Source of the DNA: Izhakiella australiensis
GTDB lineage: Bacteria > Pseudomonadota > Gammaproteobacteria > Enterobacterales > Enterobacteriaceae
Length of the DNA: 64,000 nt
Assembly (NCBI RefSeq): GCF_002006995.1
Contig: NZ_MRUL01000001.1
Coordinates: forward strand, 248,001 to 312,000
Direction of reading: 5' to 3'
Under the pieces are notes generated by a model, which was not told the DNA's origin, made no database searches, and saw only the letters and a program-made list of their open reading frames with translations. A program made the position numbers and the translations under genes. Positions within the stretch are counted from its first letter, which is position 1. Every line of letters starts with the position of its first letter. Below are positions 1 to 10,550 of this stretch, piece after piece.

Positions 1-16
1 TTTTGCGAGAAGAAGC

Positions 17-44
17 TTGCGGCTATAAGGATTTCTCGTATAAT
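17..44 (+). promoter_or_regulatory. Promoter of the tRNA-Gly operon
   Basis: A -35 box TTGCGG (17-22) and a perfect -10 box TATAAT (39-44) are 16 bp apart. They are followed by the GC-rich discriminator GCGCTCCCC, which is typical of stringently controlled stable-RNA promoters. Transcription would start near 51, about 40 bases before the first tRNA. That ppGpp controls this promoter is an inference from the discriminator. Confidence 0.75.
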
Positions 45-91
45 GCGCTCCCCGTACCGATGCTGATTTTTGTCTGGCATTGTTACGTAAA

Positions 92-167
<76 letters not shown>

Positions 168-198
168 AAATCAGGTTTGCAGTAACAGCCGCAAAAAT

Positions 199-274
<76 letters not shown>

Positions 275-301
275 GCTGTTACAGGCAGCCAGTTTCTATC
301 T

Positions 302-377
<76 letters not shown>

Positions 378-656
378 GAATTCTCTTTCTTATTTTTCAC
401 AATCTATCCGCTATGCTGTACCGGTGATTCCCTCTGGTTTTTTATCTATTGTAAACAGAGTTATCCACAGAGCTGACGCATGCTACCGAGATGACATAAA
501 AATGATCAGGTTTGTCTTTTTTGCTTTACCTTATGATTTTAAAGACTATTAAAACATTTCAGATTGTTAACTGGATCACTTGTAGTTTTTGTGAAGGTTG
601 AATGACAACGCTTTTTTGTTTTTATTCACAGCTTGTGGAAAAGCGACATGTGTCTC
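378..656. other. datA-like DnaA-box cluster between glyY and queG
   Basis: This non-coding stretch lies exactly where E. coli has datA, the DnaA-titration locus, between glyVXY and queG. It holds a perfect DnaA box TTATCCACA at 461-469, TTATTCACA at 622-630, and TGTGGAAAA at 634-642 (TTTTCCACA on the minus strand). A weaker TTTTTCACA lies at 393-401. Only the position and boxes are seen. Titration of DnaA, or IHF-dependent DnaA-ATP hydrolysis as at E. coli datA, is inferred. No convincing IHF site was found. Confidence 0.6.
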
Positions 657-1796
657 TCAGGCGTCGCGCGTCAGTCCTTTTTCAATCGCTCTGACCAGAC
701 GCTGCTTCTGGCTGCGCTGAACCTCAATGCGCACTTCGCTGCGACGCGCTATTTGCTGTTCAATCGCCCAGTTTATATGTTCATCAAGCAGCGGATTCTC
801 CCCCAGACGCGTCTCCAGTGCCAACAGGTTGCCCTGGTCCCAGGGGGCGTTACCCAGTGCGACTGCGATATTGCGCAGCCAGCGCAAATGGCCAATCCGG
901 CGGATCGCCGAACCTTCAGTCACGCGTAAAAAAGTCGCCTCATCCCAGCGGAAAAGTTCTATTAATGCTGGCGCGTGCAGCCTGGCGCGGGGCGAAAAGT
1001 CCGCTTCGTCGCTCAACTGGCCGTAACGATTCCACGGACAGATAAGCTGGCAATCATCGCAGCCGTAGATGCGGTTGCCAATCAGCGGGCGCAGCTCGAC
1101 CGGAATCGCGCCTTCCAGTTCAATGGTCAGGTAGGAGATACAGCGGCGGGCATCGACGGTATAGGGTTCAACAATGGCGCCGGTCGGGCAAATAGTCATA
1201 CAGGCAATGCAGCGACCGCAGTTTTCTTCCACGGGCTTATCGACCGGCAGCGGTAAGTTAATTAACAGTTCGCCAAGAAAAAACCATGAGCCTGCCTGAC
1301 GGTTGAGAATCAGGCTGTGTTTCCCCGTCCAGCCCAGCCCGGCCTTCGCAGCCAGCGGACGTTCCAGCAGCGGGGCGGAATCAACAAAGGGGCGAAAGCT
1401 GACTTTTTCGCACTGCTGTTGAATCATTTCTCCTAATTTTTTCAGCCGATTGCGCAATACTTTATGATAATCACGCCCGAGGGCATAACGGCTGACGTAG
1501 CCAAGCTGGGGATCTTTCAGTACGCGGGCAAAGGCCGCATTGGCAGGCAGGTAATTCATGCGTACGCTGATAACGCGCAGGGTGCCCGGTAGCAATTCCT
1601 GCGGACGGGCGCGCATCATACCGTGGCGCGCCATCCACGCCATTTCGCCATGGTACTGCTTATCGAGCCACGCCTGCAGACGCGGCTCTTCTGGCGTCAG
1701 GTCGGTGTCACAGATACCCACCTGCTGAAAACCGAGTTCCAGTCCCCAGCGTTTAATCTGTTGGGCAAGCTGAGCAAGATCGAGAGGATGCGACAT
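657..1796 (-). CDS. queG: Epoxyqueuosine reductase QueG
   Basis: QueG performs the last step of queuosine synthesis, reducing epoxyqueuosine to queuosine in the wobble position of tRNAs with GUN anticodons; it is a cobalamin and 4Fe-4S enzyme. The 379-residue protein is the normal length. Two ferredoxin-like cysteine clusters are visible, CGRCIACMTICPTGAI and CDDCQLICPWN, the second followed by the expected WN. The start codon overlaps the divergent nnr start by two bases, so the two genes share one short promoter region. Its 3' end abuts the DnaA-box cluster. Confidence 0.96.
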   Translation of the reverse strand: MSHPLDLAQLAQQIKRWGLELGFQQVGICDTDLTPEEPRLQAWLDKQYHGEMAWMARHGMMRARPQELLPGTLRVISVRMNYLPANAAFARVLKDPQLGYVSRYALGRDYHKVLRNRLKKLGEMIQQQCEKVSFRPFVDSAPLLERPLAAKAGLGWTGKHSLILNRQAGSWFFLGELLINLPLPVDKPVEENCGRCIACMTICPTGAIVEPYTVDARRCISYLTIELEGAIPVELRPLIGNRIYGCDDCQLICPWNRYGQLSDEADFSPRARLHAPALIELFRWDEATFLRVTEGSAIRRIGHLRWLRNIAVALGNAPWDQGNLLALETRLGENPLLDEHINWAIEQQIARRSEVRIEVQRSQKQRLVRAIEKGLTRDA

Positions 1797-3318
1797 GACT
1801 GACCTGAATAGCGGAGAAAACCCGTATAGCTTACCACATTCCCTGTGGCCCGCCGAGGCGATGGCGGAACTGGAAAAACAAGGCGCGGATGCGTTGGGTC
1901 TGACGCTATACGAACTGATGCTGCGGGCGGGAGAGGCCGCATTTAATCTGCTTCGTCAGCGCTGGCCGCAGGCTGAACATCTGCTGATCCTTTGTGGTCA
2001 CGGCAATAACGGCGGTGATGGTTACGTCGTGGCCCGGCTGGCGCATTCGGCGGGGCTAACGGTCACGCTGCTGGCCTGTGAAGGGAGTAAGCCGCTGCCG
2101 GAAGAGGCTGCGCAGGCAAGAAACGCCTGGCTCGCCGCCGGCGGCGTTATACATGCTCCGGACATTCCGTGGCCTGAACGGGTTGAGGTCATTGTTGATG
2201 CCTTATTGGGCACCGGTCTGAACCGCCCGGCGCGCGAACCTTATGCTGCGCTTATTGAGCAGGCGAATCGCCATCCGGCGCCGGTACTTGCCGTCGATAT
2301 TCCCTCCGGATTAGTGGCCGCCAATGGTACCACTCCCGGTCCGACGATATTGGCAGCGGCGACCTTGACGTTCATCGCCCTGAAACCCGGATTATTGACC
2401 GGTAAAGCGCGCGATCATGTGGGTCGCCTGCATTACCACGGGCTTAGCCTGGACCGCTGGCTTAGCGGGCAGAATGCGCCCTGGTCGCGCGTTGATGTCG
2501 GTTCCCTCAGCAACTGGCTGGCACCGAGGCGCGCCAGCAGTCATAAAGGCGACAATGGCCGGCTGGTGATGATCGGCGGCGATCGCGGCACCGCTGGCGC
2601 TATCCGGCTGGCCGCTGAAGCCGCTTTACGCAGCGGCGCCGGTTTAGTGCGCGTGCTTACTCATGCTGACAATATCGGCCCGCTGTTGACTGCCCGACCG
2701 GAGCTGATGGTTGATGAGCTGAATGATAAGACTCTGGATAGCGCGCTAGAGTGGGGCGATGTGGTGGTTATCGGTCCGGGGCTTGGCCAGGAAAGCTGGG
2801 GTAAAAATGCCTTAAAAAAGGCAGAAAAGTCCCAGAAGCCCATGTTATGGGATGCTGATGCGCTAAACCTGCTGGCAATCAGACCCGATAAACGTCAGAA
2901 TCGCATCATTACGCCCCATCCCGGTGAGGCGGCCCGGCTGCTTAATGTAAAAACCAGCGAGATTGAAAGCGACCGCTTACTTGCGGCGCAGCGCCTGGTA
3001 AAACGTTATGGCGGCGTGGTGGTATTAAAAGGCGCCGGCACCATTATCGCCAGCCAGCAGGGCCAGTTGGCCATCGCCGACGTTGGTAATGCGGGTATGG
3101 GAAGCGGTGGGATGGGGGATGTGCTTTCCGGAATTATCGGCGCGCTGACAGGGCAGAAGCTGTCGTTGTATGATGCATCCTGCGCTGGCTGTGTGGCGCA
3201 CGGAGCCGCGGCGGACCGCGTCGCAAGCCTGAGAGGAACGCGCGGCATGTTGGCGTCCGATCTTTTCTCTCAGCTGTATCTGTATGTTAATCCAGAGATG
3301 TCGACTCCAGTAAAATGA
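1795..3318 (+). CDS. nnr: Bifunctional NAD(P)HX epimerase/dehydratase Nnr
   Basis: Nnr repairs hydrated NADH and NADPH. The N-terminal YjeF domain (about residues 1-225) epimerises R- and S-NAD(P)HX and shows [15 protein letters not shown]. The C-terminal ADP-dependent dehydratase domain (about 235-500) shows [23 protein letters not shown] and the anion-hole [16 protein letters not shown]. At 507 residues it is close to E. coli Nnr. It heads the nnr-tsaE-amiB-mutL-miaA-hfq-hflXKC superoperon. Its stop codon overlaps the tsaE start (ATGA), which suggests translational coupling. Confidence 0.96.
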   Translation: MTDLNSGENPYSLPHSLWPAEAMAELEKQGADALGLTLYELMLRAGEAAFNLLRQRWPQAEHLLILCGHGNNGGDGYVVARLAHSAGLTVTLLACEGSKPLPEEAAQARNAWLAAGGVIHAPDIPWPERVEVIVDALLGTGLNRPAREPYAALIEQANRHPAPVLAVDIPSGLVAANGTTPGPTILAAATLTFIALKPGLLTGKARDHVGRLHYHGLSLDRWLSGQNAPWSRVDVGSLSNWLAPRRASSHKGDNGRLVMIGGDRGTAGAIRLAAEAALRSGAGLVRVLTHADNIGPLLTARPELMVDELNDKTLDSALEWGDVVVIGPGLGQESWGKNALKKAEKSQKPMLWDADALNLLAIRPDKRQNRIITPHPGEAARLLNVKTSEIESDRLLAAQRLVKRYGGVVVLKGAGTIIASQQGQLAIADVGNAGMGSGGMGDVLSGIIGALTGQKLSLYDASCAGCVAHGAAADRVASLRGTRGMLASDLFSQLYLYVNPEMSTPVK

Positions 3319-3788
3319 AAAGCTGTCTATTTTCGCTGCCAGATGAGGCGGCTACTCTCAATTTAGGGGCGTTACTTGCCCGCGCCTGTCACGGCGCGGC
3401 GGTGATCCATTTACAGGGCGAGCTGGGTGCAGGTAAAACCACTTTTAGTCGTGGATTTCTGCAAGCGTTGGGGCATCAGGGCAATGTTAAAAGCCCAACC
3501 TATACCCTGGTTGAGCCTTATAAACTGGGTGAACGTACGATTTATCATTTTGATCTTTATCGTCTCGCCGATCCCGAAGAGCTGGAATTTATGGGGATAC
3601 GTGACTATTTCACGCTAAATACCGTCTGTCTGGTCGAGTGGCCTCAGCAGGGCGCAGGGGTGCTTCCTGAGCCGGACCTCGAACTCAGTTTGATTTATCA
3701 AGGACAAGGACGTGAAGCCATATTAAAAGCGCTTAGTGAAACAGGTGAGAAAATGCTGCAGGAAATAGACGGGGAGAAAGGTTGCTGA
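3315..3788 (+). CDS. tsaE: tRNA threonylcarbamoyladenosine biosynthesis ATPase TsaE
   Basis: TsaE is the P-loop ATPase that works with TsaB, TsaC and TsaD in making t6A37 of ANN-decoding tRNAs. The Walker A motif [10 protein letters not shown] is at about residues 35-44, and the conserved [10 protein letters not shown] and HFDLYRL stretches follow. Its length of 157 residues is standard (E. coli 153). It overlaps nnr by 4 bases, and amiB begins just after it. It is essential in E. coli. Confidence 0.95.
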   Translation: MKSCLFSLPDEAATLNLGALLARACHGAAVIHLQGELGAGKTTFSRGFLQALGHQGNVKSPTYTLVEPYKLGERTIYHFDLYRLADPEELEFMGIRDYFTLNTVCLVEWPQQGAGVLPEPDLELSLIYQGQGREAILKALSETGEKMLQEIDGEKGC

Positions 3789-3790
3789 TA

Positions 3791-5479
3791 ATGCGTCATA
3801 TAAAAACAGGTCTGATTACGCTTTTTTTAGTATTAACTTTTCAAGCCACTGCGGCCAATCTTTCAGATATTAACGTTTCCAATGGCAATAGCCGGGCTAC
3901 GGTGACGCTGAATTTTACCGGACAGCCGGTCTATGCTTTTTTTCCTTTGCATAATCCGGAACGCGTGGTGCTGGATATTCGCAAAAGCGGCGTGGTAAAA
4001 GGGCTTCCGCTCAATTTTAGCGGTGAAAATCTGGTTAAAGTTATTCGTACCAGCCAACCGAAAGACAGTCAGAGTATCCGCCTGGTGTTTGAGCTGACGC
4101 AGCCGGGGCGGACGCGCGCCGTTACGCAAAAAGCGGGCAGCGGCTATCGGGTGGTCTTCACGATTCAGGGAAGCCAGCCGGCTACCCGCGCGCGCAGTAC
4201 CCCACCGCCGGCACCGGCACCGGCACCGGCACGTAACGCGACTCCGGCGCAGAAAAATCCGTTTAATGGCAATCCCGTCACCGCGGTTGCCAGTGAAAAT
4301 ACGCGCGTTTCTCCCGGCACCAGTAGCGCCGGGACGGGCAACGAACGGGTGGTTGTTGCCATTGATGCCGGACACGGCGGTCAGGATCCAGGCGCCATTG
4401 GCGCTGGCGGCCTGAAAGAGAAAAACGTGACTATCGCCATTGCGCGCAAACTGCGGGTGCTGCTCAATAACGATCCGATATTTAAGGGTGTGATGACCCG
4501 CGACGGCGATTACTTTATCTCGGTGATGGGACGCTCGGACGTGGCGCGCAAACAAAATGCTAACCTGCTGGTTTCTATTCACGCCGACGCCGCGCCGAAC
4601 CGCACTGCTTCGGGCGCGTCGGTCTGGGTGCTCTCCAATCGCCGCGCCAACAGTGAAATGGCAAACTGGCTGGAGCAGCATGAGAAACAGTCGGAATTAC
4701 TCGGCGGCGCGGGCGATCTGCTGGCTAACAGCCAGGCCGACCCTTATCTCAGCCAGGCGGTACTCGATTTACAGTTTGGCCATTCGCAACGCGTCGGCTA
4801 CGACGTTGCGGTGAAAGTGCTGGCACAGTTGCAGCATATTGGCGTGTTACATAAGCGCCGGCCCGAACACGCCAGCCTGGGCGTGTTGCGATCGCCGGAT
4901 ATTCCCTCGCTGCTGGTGGAAACCGGCTTTATCAGCAACCCGGCCGGCGAACGACTGCTGGGTTCCAGCGCTTACCAGCAAAAAGTGGCCGATGCGATTT
5001 ACCACGGCCTGCGTAATTACTTCCTGACGCATCCGGTGCAATCCGCCCCAAAGGAGGAAAACCGTCCGCTACAAAGCGCAGCGGCGGTTAATGTCTCGGC
5101 CAACAATGCCAGCAGCACTACGCAATATACCGGGCCGACCAGCCGCCATGTCGTTAAACGCGGCGAGACGTTATCTGGCATTGCGGCGCACTATGGCGTA
5201 AGCATGTCGACGTTGAGCGAGCTCAATAAGCTGAAAAAACAGAGCGTGTGGGTGGGGCAACGACTCAAAGTGCCGGCTAACGCGGCGGCGAACTCTTCAG
5301 CCAGTACCGCCCGTCCGGCGGTCGCTAACAGCGTACAGCGTCATAAAGTCGTGAGCGGTGATTCGCTTTCTGCGATTGCCGCTCACTACGGCGTCAGCCC
5401 GAAAGCCATCATGCAGGCAAACAATATGAAATCGCAAAACGTGATGCTTGGACAGACGCTAAAAATTCCTGCTTCCTGA
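3791..5479 (+). CDS. amiB: N-acetylmuramoyl-L-alanine amidase AmiB with two LysM domains
   Basis: AmiB cleaves the bond between MurNAc and L-Ala to split septal peptidoglycan in the periplasm, and is activated by EnvC. After a signal peptide come an AMIN domain (about 25-120), a Pro/Ala-rich linker, and an Amidase_3 domain from about 187. The zinc-site segments [26 protein letters not shown] and VETGF are present. Two C-terminal LysM repeats (about 451-497 and 516-562) are absent from 445-residue E. coli AmiB. ATG 3791 is chosen because GAAAGG at 3776-3781 is 9 bp upstream; an in-frame TTG at 3782 would abut that site. Confidence 0.94.
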   Translation: MRHIKTGLITLFLVLTFQATAANLSDINVSNGNSRATVTLNFTGQPVYAFFPLHNPERVVLDIRKSGVVKGLPLNFSGENLVKVIRTSQPKDSQSIRLVFELTQPGRTRAVTQKAGSGYRVVFTIQGSQPATRARSTPPPAPAPAPARNATPAQKNPFNGNPVTAVASENTRVSPGTSSAGTGNERVVVAIDAGHGGQDPGAIGAGGLKEKNVTIAIARKLRVLLNNDPIFKGVMTRDGDYFISVMGRSDVARKQNANLLVSIHADAAPNRTASGASVWVLSNRRANSEMANWLEQHEKQSELLGGAGDLLANSQADPYLSQAVLDLQFGHSQRVGYDVAVKVLAQLQHIGVLHKRRPEHASLGVLRSPDIPSLLVETGFISNPAGERLLGSSAYQQKVADAIYHGLRNYFLTHPVQSAPKEENRPLQSAAAVNVSANNASSTTQYTGPTSRHVVKRGETLSGIAAHYGVSMSTLSELNKLKKQSVWVGQRLKVPANAAANSSASTARPAVANSVQRHKVVSGDSLSAIAAHYGVSPKAIMQANNMKSQNVMLGQTLKIPAS

Positions 5480-5656
5480 TCGTGCAATAGCGATCTAAGA
5501 TCGCGTTACGCATTGTTAATAATGCGTCCGTGCAGAGCGTGCAGGCTGCGGGTAAAGTCGCCTGCTGGCCAGTGCTGATAACACCGGTTAACTGCCGGCG
5601 CGGGCGCTTTATTTTCCACCTGTTTTCTCGCTTTTCAGGTTTTCAAAGGGATACCT
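5480..5656. other. amiB-mutL spacer with two consecutive hairpins
   Basis: This 177-bp spacer contains GCGATC-TAA-GATCGC (5490-5504) and, 3 bases later, ACGCATT-GTTAAT-AATGCGT (5508-5527). Neither has a U-tract, so they are not classical terminators. They may be processing sites or stabilise the 3' end of the amiB message. mutL has an AAAGGGAT ribosome-binding site near 5646. Confidence 0.35.
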
Positions 5657-7522
5657 ATGCCAATTCAGGTTTTACCGCCGCAGCTTGCTAACCAGATTGC
5701 CGCCGGAGAAGTGGTGGAACGCCCCGCGTCGGTGGTGAAAGAACTGGTTGAAAACAGCCTGGATGCCGGTGCTACCCGGATTGATATCGATATTGAAAAG
5801 GGCGGCGCTAAGCTTATCCGCATCCGGGATAACGGCGGTGGCATCGGCAAAGAAGAGCTGACCATGGCGCTGGCACGTCATGCGACCAGTAAAATCAGCT
5901 CGCTTGACGATCTTGAAGCGATCCTCAGCCTGGGTTTTCGTGGCGAAGCGCTGGCCAGTATCAGCTCGGTCTCCCGCCTGACCCTCACTTCGCGCCCTGA
6001 AGATCAGCGTGAAGCCTGGTCTGCCTACGCTGAGGGCAGGGATATGGTGGTAACGGTTAAGCCGGCGGCGCATCCGCCAGGCACGACGTTAGAAGTGCTG
6101 GATTTGTTCTTTAACACCCCGGCCCGGCGCAAATTTATGCGTACTGAGAAAACTGAGTTTGCGCACATCGATGAAGTTGTCCGGCGCATCGCGCTGGCGC
6201 GCTTTGATGTTGCCATCTCGCTGACTCATAACGGCAAGCTTGTACGTCAGTATCGCGGCGTAAACGATCCCGGCCAACACGAGCGGCGGCTGGGCGCCAT
6301 TTGCGGTACCGCTTTTCTTAGCCATGCGCTGGCGGTTGAATGGCAGCACGGCGACCTTAATCTGCGCGGCTGGGTTGCCGATCCTGCTGGCGCGCGCGCG
6401 GTGACGGAGATGCAATATTGCTACGTCAACGGCCGCATGATGCGCGATCGCCTGATCAATCACGCAATCCGTCAGGCCTATCAGGACAAGCTCGGCGCCG
6501 AGCATCAGCCTGCCTACGTGCTTTATCTGGATATCGACCCTCACCAGGTCGACGTCAACGTTCATCCGGCTAAGCATGAGGTGCGCTTTCATCAGTCGCG
6601 CATGGTGCACGATTTCATCTATCAGGGCGTGGTCAGTGTGATTCAGGAAAGCGGTAGCCCGACGCTGCCGATACAGGAACCTGATGATGATGGCGTTTTG
6701 CCGGATACCCGCTGGCAGCCCACTAACCGTCCGGCGGCCGGCGGCAATCATTTTGCAACGCCTGCGGCGCCGACGGCGGTTAGCGCCGGTGAGGCGGCTG
6801 GCCGCCAGCCAGGCTGGCAGCCGCAGCAAGAGGGATACCGAAAGCGGGAGGGCGCGGTCTATCAAAAGTTATTGCAGGCCGCGCCGCTGCCGGCGCGGGA
6901 ACCTGTGCCGGCAGTGAATATAACCGCGAACAGCGCGCCGGAGCCTGTCGTTCCGCTACAAGGGCATAACCAAAGCTTTGGTCGCCTGCTGACGGTTCTG
7001 TCCGGCGTCTGGGCGCTGCTGGAGCATAATGGCGCGCTGCGCCTGATGAGTCTTGCCGTTGCGGGGCGCTGGTTGAAACAGGCCCAGCTCGACCCGGCGA
7101 ACGCTGCGCTGAAAGCGCAGCCGCTGCTGATTCCGGTGCGCTTAAAACTGGAAAAGGCGGAACGAAACGTCGTGGTACAGAGGTCGGAGCTGTTACAGCA
7201 TTTTGGCCTGGACCTGATGAGCGATGGACAACATGTGACTCTGCGCGCTGTGCCTTTACCTTTACGCAACCAAAATTTACAAATCTTGATTCCGGAACTG
7301 TTAGGCTATCTTGCCAGTCGGCCAGAGGTAACGGCAGATCAGATAGTGCAATGGCTAGCGCGCCACGCGGCAAACGAATCCCAGCAATGGAATCATTCGC
7401 AGGCAATTACGCTGCTGACGGAAGTTGAACGACTCTGCCCGCAATTGGTGAAATCGCCGCCTGCTGGATTAATACAACCGATCGATATTGAAACGGCGGT
7501 TAGCGCCCTGAAGCATGACTGA
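5657..7522 (+). CDS. mutL: DNA mismatch repair protein MutL
   Basis: MutL links mismatch recognition by MutS to strand incision by MutH and helicase loading. The GHKL ATPase domain shows its signatures in order: [15 protein letters not shown] (ATP/Mg box), [13 protein letters not shown] and [10 protein letters not shown]. The transducer domain ends near residue 330. A long low-complexity Pro/Ala/Gln linker (about 335-430) precedes the C-terminal dimerisation domain. The C-terminal domain lacks the endonuclease motif, as usual in MutH-containing bacteria. At 621 residues it matches enterobacterial MutL. The last 8 bases overlap miaA. Confidence 0.96.
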   Translation: MPIQVLPPQLANQIAAGEVVERPASVVKELVENSLDAGATRIDIDIEKGGAKLIRIRDNGGGIGKEELTMALARHATSKISSLDDLEAILSLGFRGEALASISSVSRLTLTSRPEDQREAWSAYAEGRDMVVTVKPAAHPPGTTLEVLDLFFNTPARRKFMRTEKTEFAHIDEVVRRIALARFDVAISLTHNGKLVRQYRGVNDPGQHERRLGAICGTAFLSHALAVEWQHGDLNLRGWVADPAGARAVTEMQYCYVNGRMMRDRLINHAIRQAYQDKLGAEHQPAYVLYLDIDPHQVDVNVHPAKHEVRFHQSRMVHDFIYQGVVSVIQESGSPTLPIQEPDDDGVLPDTRWQPTNRPAAGGNHFATPAAPTAVSAGEAAGRQPGWQPQQEGYRKREGAVYQKLLQAAPLPAREPVPAVNITANSAPEPVVPLQGHNQSFGRLLTVLSGVWALLEHNGALRLMSLAVAGRWLKQAQLDPANAALKAQPLLIPVRLKLEKAERNVVVQRSELLQHFGLDLMSDGQHVTLRAVPLPLRNQNLQILIPELLGYLASRPEVTADQIVQWLARHAANESQQWNHSQAITLLTEVERLCPQLVKSPPAGLIQPIDIETAVSALKHD

Positions 7523-8462
7523 GATAATCCAGGCTAGCCGGCCAAAGGCTATTTTTTTGATGGGGCCAACGGCCTCGGGTAAAACGGCGCTGGCCATCCG
7601 GCTGCGTCAGCAACTGCCGGTTGATCTGATTAGCGTCGATTCGGCGTTGATTTACCGGGGAATGGATATTGGCACGGCTAAGCCCCCGGCGGAAGAGTTA
7701 GCGCTAGCTCCCCATCGTTTGCTGGATATTCGCGACCCGGCGCAGGCCTATTCTGCGGCAGAGTTTCGCCGCGATGCGCTGGCCGCGATGAACGAGATTA
7801 CTCAGCAGGGACGTATTCCGCTGCTTGTTGGCGGAACCATGCTCTATTATAAGGCGTTGCTGGAAGGATTATCGCCGCTGCCCCCGGCCGATCCTGAAGT
7901 ACGCCAGAAAATTGAGCAAACGGCAGACGAGAAGGGATGGGACTATCTGCATCGTCAATTACTGGCCGTGGATCCGGTGGCGGGTAATCGTATTCATCCG
8001 AATGATCCCCAGAGACTCTCGCGAGCACTGGAAGTTTTTTTTATTTCGGGTAAAACTTTAACCGAACTGACAAAAACATCCGGAGAAGCGTTACCGTATG
8101 ATGTGACGCAGTTTGCGATCGCTCCGGCAAATCGTGAATTGTTACATCAACGCATTGCGCAGCGCTTCCAGCAGATGTTAGCGTCAGGATTTGAGGCGGA
8201 AGTCCGGGCTCTTTTTGCCCGAGCTGATTTGCATACGGATATGCCTTCCATTCGTTGTGTTGGTTATCGCCAGATGTGGTCATATCTGCAGGGCGAAATT
8301 GATTACGATGATATGGTTTATCGGGGAATTTGCGCAACCCGCCAGCTCGCCAAGCGTCAGATGACCTGGCTGCGTGGGTGGGATGGGGTTCACTGGCTGG
8401 ATAGCGATCGGCCAGCGGATGCACTGGAGCAGGTACTTCAGGTTCTTAGTGCGAAGCCCTGA
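7515..8462 (+). CDS. miaA: tRNA dimethylallyltransferase MiaA
   Basis: MiaA transfers dimethylallyl from DMAPP to the N6 of A37 in tRNAs that read UNN codons, the first step to ms2i6A. The P-loop [11 protein letters not shown] is at about residues 17-27, followed by [18 protein letters not shown] and the conserved [11 protein letters not shown] and RCVGYRQMW segments. Its 315 residues match the family. It overlaps mutL by 8 bases and lies 107 bp before hfq, as in E. coli, where promoters within miaA drive hfq. Confidence 0.96.
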   Translation: MTEIIQASRPKAIFLMGPTASGKTALAIRLRQQLPVDLISVDSALIYRGMDIGTAKPPAEELALAPHRLLDIRDPAQAYSAAEFRRDALAAMNEITQQGRIPLLVGGTMLYYKALLEGLSPLPPADPEVRQKIEQTADEKGWDYLHRQLLAVDPVAGNRIHPNDPQRLSRALEVFFISGKTLTELTKTSGEALPYDVTQFAIAPANRELLHQRIAQRFQQMLASGFEAEVRALFARADLHTDMPSIRCVGYRQMWSYLQGEIDYDDMVYRGICATRQLAKRQMTWLRGWDGVHWLDSDRPADALEQVLQVLSAKP

Positions 8463-8569
8463 TGATTGTGTAAAATTAGCATGTTAGCTTGCGCAAATTT
8501 TTTACGCAGTATTTCAGAGCCTCCGGGCTCCAAAAGTTATAAACAACAAGCATATAAGGAAAAGATAGA

Positions 8570-8884
8570 ATGGCTAAGGGGCAATCATTACAAGACCCGT
8601 TTTTGAACGCATTGCGTCGCGAACGTGTTCCGGTTTCTATTTATTTGGTGAATGGTATCAAACTGCAAGGTCAGATTGAGTCGTTTGATCAGTTTGTTAT
8701 TTTGTTGAAAAACACGGTTAGCCAGATGGTTTATAAGCACGCCATTTCGACCGTGGTTCCGTCCCGTCCGGTTTCCCACCATAGCAATAATGCGGGTGGC
8801 GGTAGCAATAACTATCATCATGGCAGCAATAATCAACCGGCTGGAGCTGCACAGCCGCAGCAGGATGGCGACGACGCTGAATAA
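8570..8884 (+). CDS. hfq: RNA chaperone Hfq
   Basis: Hfq is the hexameric Sm-like protein that pairs small RNAs with mRNAs. The Sm1 motif with [27 protein letters not shown] and the Sm2 motif [14 protein letters not shown] are intact. The C-terminal tail (about 70-104) is rich in Asn, His, Gly and Gln and ends in an acidic tip (DGDDAE), which in E. coli Hfq drives RNA release. AAGGAAAAG at about 8556-8564 is the ribosome-binding site. Confidence 0.98.
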   Translation: MAKGQSLQDPFLNALRRERVPVSIYLVNGIKLQGQIESFDQFVILLKNTVSQMVYKHAISTVVPSRPVSHHSNNAGGGSNNYHHGSNNQPAGAAQPQQDGDDAE

Positions 8885-8940
8885 GCGCACGGAAATTATC
8901 CGGCTATCCGTTAGTTTTCAGCAAAGTAAAACCGTGCATA

Positions 8941-8982
8941 TCCCCGGTAATATACGCCGCTGTATATAACCGGGGGATTTTA
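8941..8982 (+). terminator. Long hairpin after hfq
   Basis: CCCCGGTAATATAC (8942-8955) pairs with GTATATAACCGGGG (8962-8975) over 14 bp with one mismatch and a 6-base GC-rich loop. The tail ATTTTAG follows. This is a likely intrinsic terminator, perhaps leaky, between hfq and hflX. The rest of the 317-bp gap shows no gene. Confidence 0.6.
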
Positions 8983-9201
8983 GCGGCGCGCGATGCTGTG
9001 ATTTAGACGATCAGGATGCGGCGGGGATCATCAGGCGTTGGGTTCCCCGTTTGGTAAAACGTTTCTGACCTTGCCTTCTGTTACCGCGGGTTAGAAGCGG
9101 CTGTCTGTATTAAACGCCTTTTATTCGTGAGGCGTTCCAAATCTGATTTCACGCAGTATGGCCAACGCGTTGCAACTTTAAGTTTCAGAGAGGTTTTTAG
9201 T

Positions 9202-10485
9202 TTGTTCGACCGTTATGATGCCGGTGAGCAGGCCGTACTGGTACACATCTATTTCTCGCAAGATAAGGATATGGAAGATTTGCAGGAGTTTGAAACCCTG
9301 GCTTCTTCCGCCGGCGTTGAAGCGCTGCAGGTGGTTACCGGCAGCCGCAAAGCGCCACATCCCAAATATTTTGTTGGTGAAGGTAAAGCCGAAGAAATCG
9401 CCGGGGCAGTCAAAGCAACCGGTGCCAGCGTTGTGCTGTTCGATCACGCGCTGACGCCCGCCCAGGAGCGCAACCTGGAGCGACTGTGCGAGTGCCGGGT
9501 TATCGATCGCACCGGTTTGATTCTGGATATCTTTGCTCAACGCGCGCGCACCCACGAAGGGAAACTGCAGGTTGAACTGGCGCAGCTACGCCACCTCGCT
9601 ACGCGTCTGGTACGCGGCTGGACTCACCTTGAGCGCCAGAAAGGGGGGATTGGGCTGCGCGGCCCGGGCGAAACCCAGTTGGAAACCGACCGCCGGCTGC
9701 TGCGTAATCGCATCAGTCAGATTATGTCGCGCCTGGAACGCGTTGAGAAGCAGCGCGAGCAAGGACGTCAGTCGCGTAATAAAGCCGATATCGCGACGGT
9801 GTCGCTGGTTGGTTATACCAATGCAGGTAAATCGACGCTGTTTAATCGTATTACCGAAGCGGACGTTTATGCGGCAGACCAGCTATTCGCTACCCTTGAT
9901 CCGACCCTGAGACGCATTGATGTTGCTGATGTAGGCGAAGTGGTGCTGGCGGATACGGTTGGTTTTATACGCCATCTGCCCCACGATCTGGTTGCCGCTT
10001 TTAAGGCCACTTTGCAGGAAACGCGTCAGGCAACGCTGCTGTTACACGTTATCGACGCGGCGGACGTGCGAGTCGATGAAAATATTGAAGCCGTAGATAT
10101 CGTTCTCGATGAAATTGAAGCCAGCGAAATTCCAACGCTGCATGTTATGAATAAGATCGATATGCTCGATGAGTTTGTTCCGCGTATCGATCGTGACGAT
10201 GAGAACCGCCCGGTTAGAGTCTGGCTTTCGGCACAGTCCGGGCAAGGTATTGAGCTACTTTTCCAGGCGCTTACCGAGCGTCTGGCCGGTGAAGTAGCAC
10301 AGTTTGATTTACGTTTGCCGCCCAATGAAGGGCGGCTGCGCAGTCGTTTTTATCAGCTTCAGGCTATTGAAAAAGAATGGAATGAAGAGGATGGAAGTAT
10401 TGGCATACAGATTCGTATGCCCGCTGTGGACTGGCGCCGGCTGTGCAAGCAGGAGCCTTCTTTGGTGACTTATATTGTTAGTTGA
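9202..10485 (+). CDS. hflX: Ribosome-splitting GTPase HflX
   Basis: HflX is a GTPase that binds the 50S subunit and splits stalled ribosomes under stress. The N-terminal glycine-rich domain shows GEGKAEEI and [18 protein letters not shown], and the G domain shows [17 protein letters not shown] and NKID. The start is the TTG at 9202, because GAGAGG (9188-9193) is 8 bp upstream and the protein then begins with FDRYDAGEQ as in E. coli. A longer frame from 9127 exists but lacks a good ribosome-binding site. Length is 427 residues. Confidence 0.94.
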   Translation: MFDRYDAGEQAVLVHIYFSQDKDMEDLQEFETLASSAGVEALQVVTGSRKAPHPKYFVGEGKAEEIAGAVKATGASVVLFDHALTPAQERNLERLCECRVIDRTGLILDIFAQRARTHEGKLQVELAQLRHLATRLVRGWTHLERQKGGIGLRGPGETQLETDRRLLRNRISQIMSRLERVEKQREQGRQSRNKADIATVSLVGYTNAGKSTLFNRITEADVYAADQLFATLDPTLRRIDVADVGEVVLADTVGFIRHLPHDLVAAFKATLQETRQATLLLHVIDAADVRVDENIEAVDIVLDEIEASEIPTLHVMNKIDMLDEFVPRIDRDDENRPVRVWLSAQSGQGIELLFQALTERLAGEVAQFDLRLPPNEGRLRSRFYQLQAIEKEWNEEDGSIGIQIRMPAVDWRRLCKQEPSLVTYIVS

Positions 10486-10550
10486 TTTTGCCTGAATGCG
10501 TATTCTGACCTTTGGGATACCACCGCACACACACATAATGGAGTAAAAAC

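Noticed and set aside
378-656. IHF site expected for a full datA equivalent
   Set aside because: No stretch matched WATCAANNNNTTR well on either strand. The feature rests on DnaA boxes and location only.
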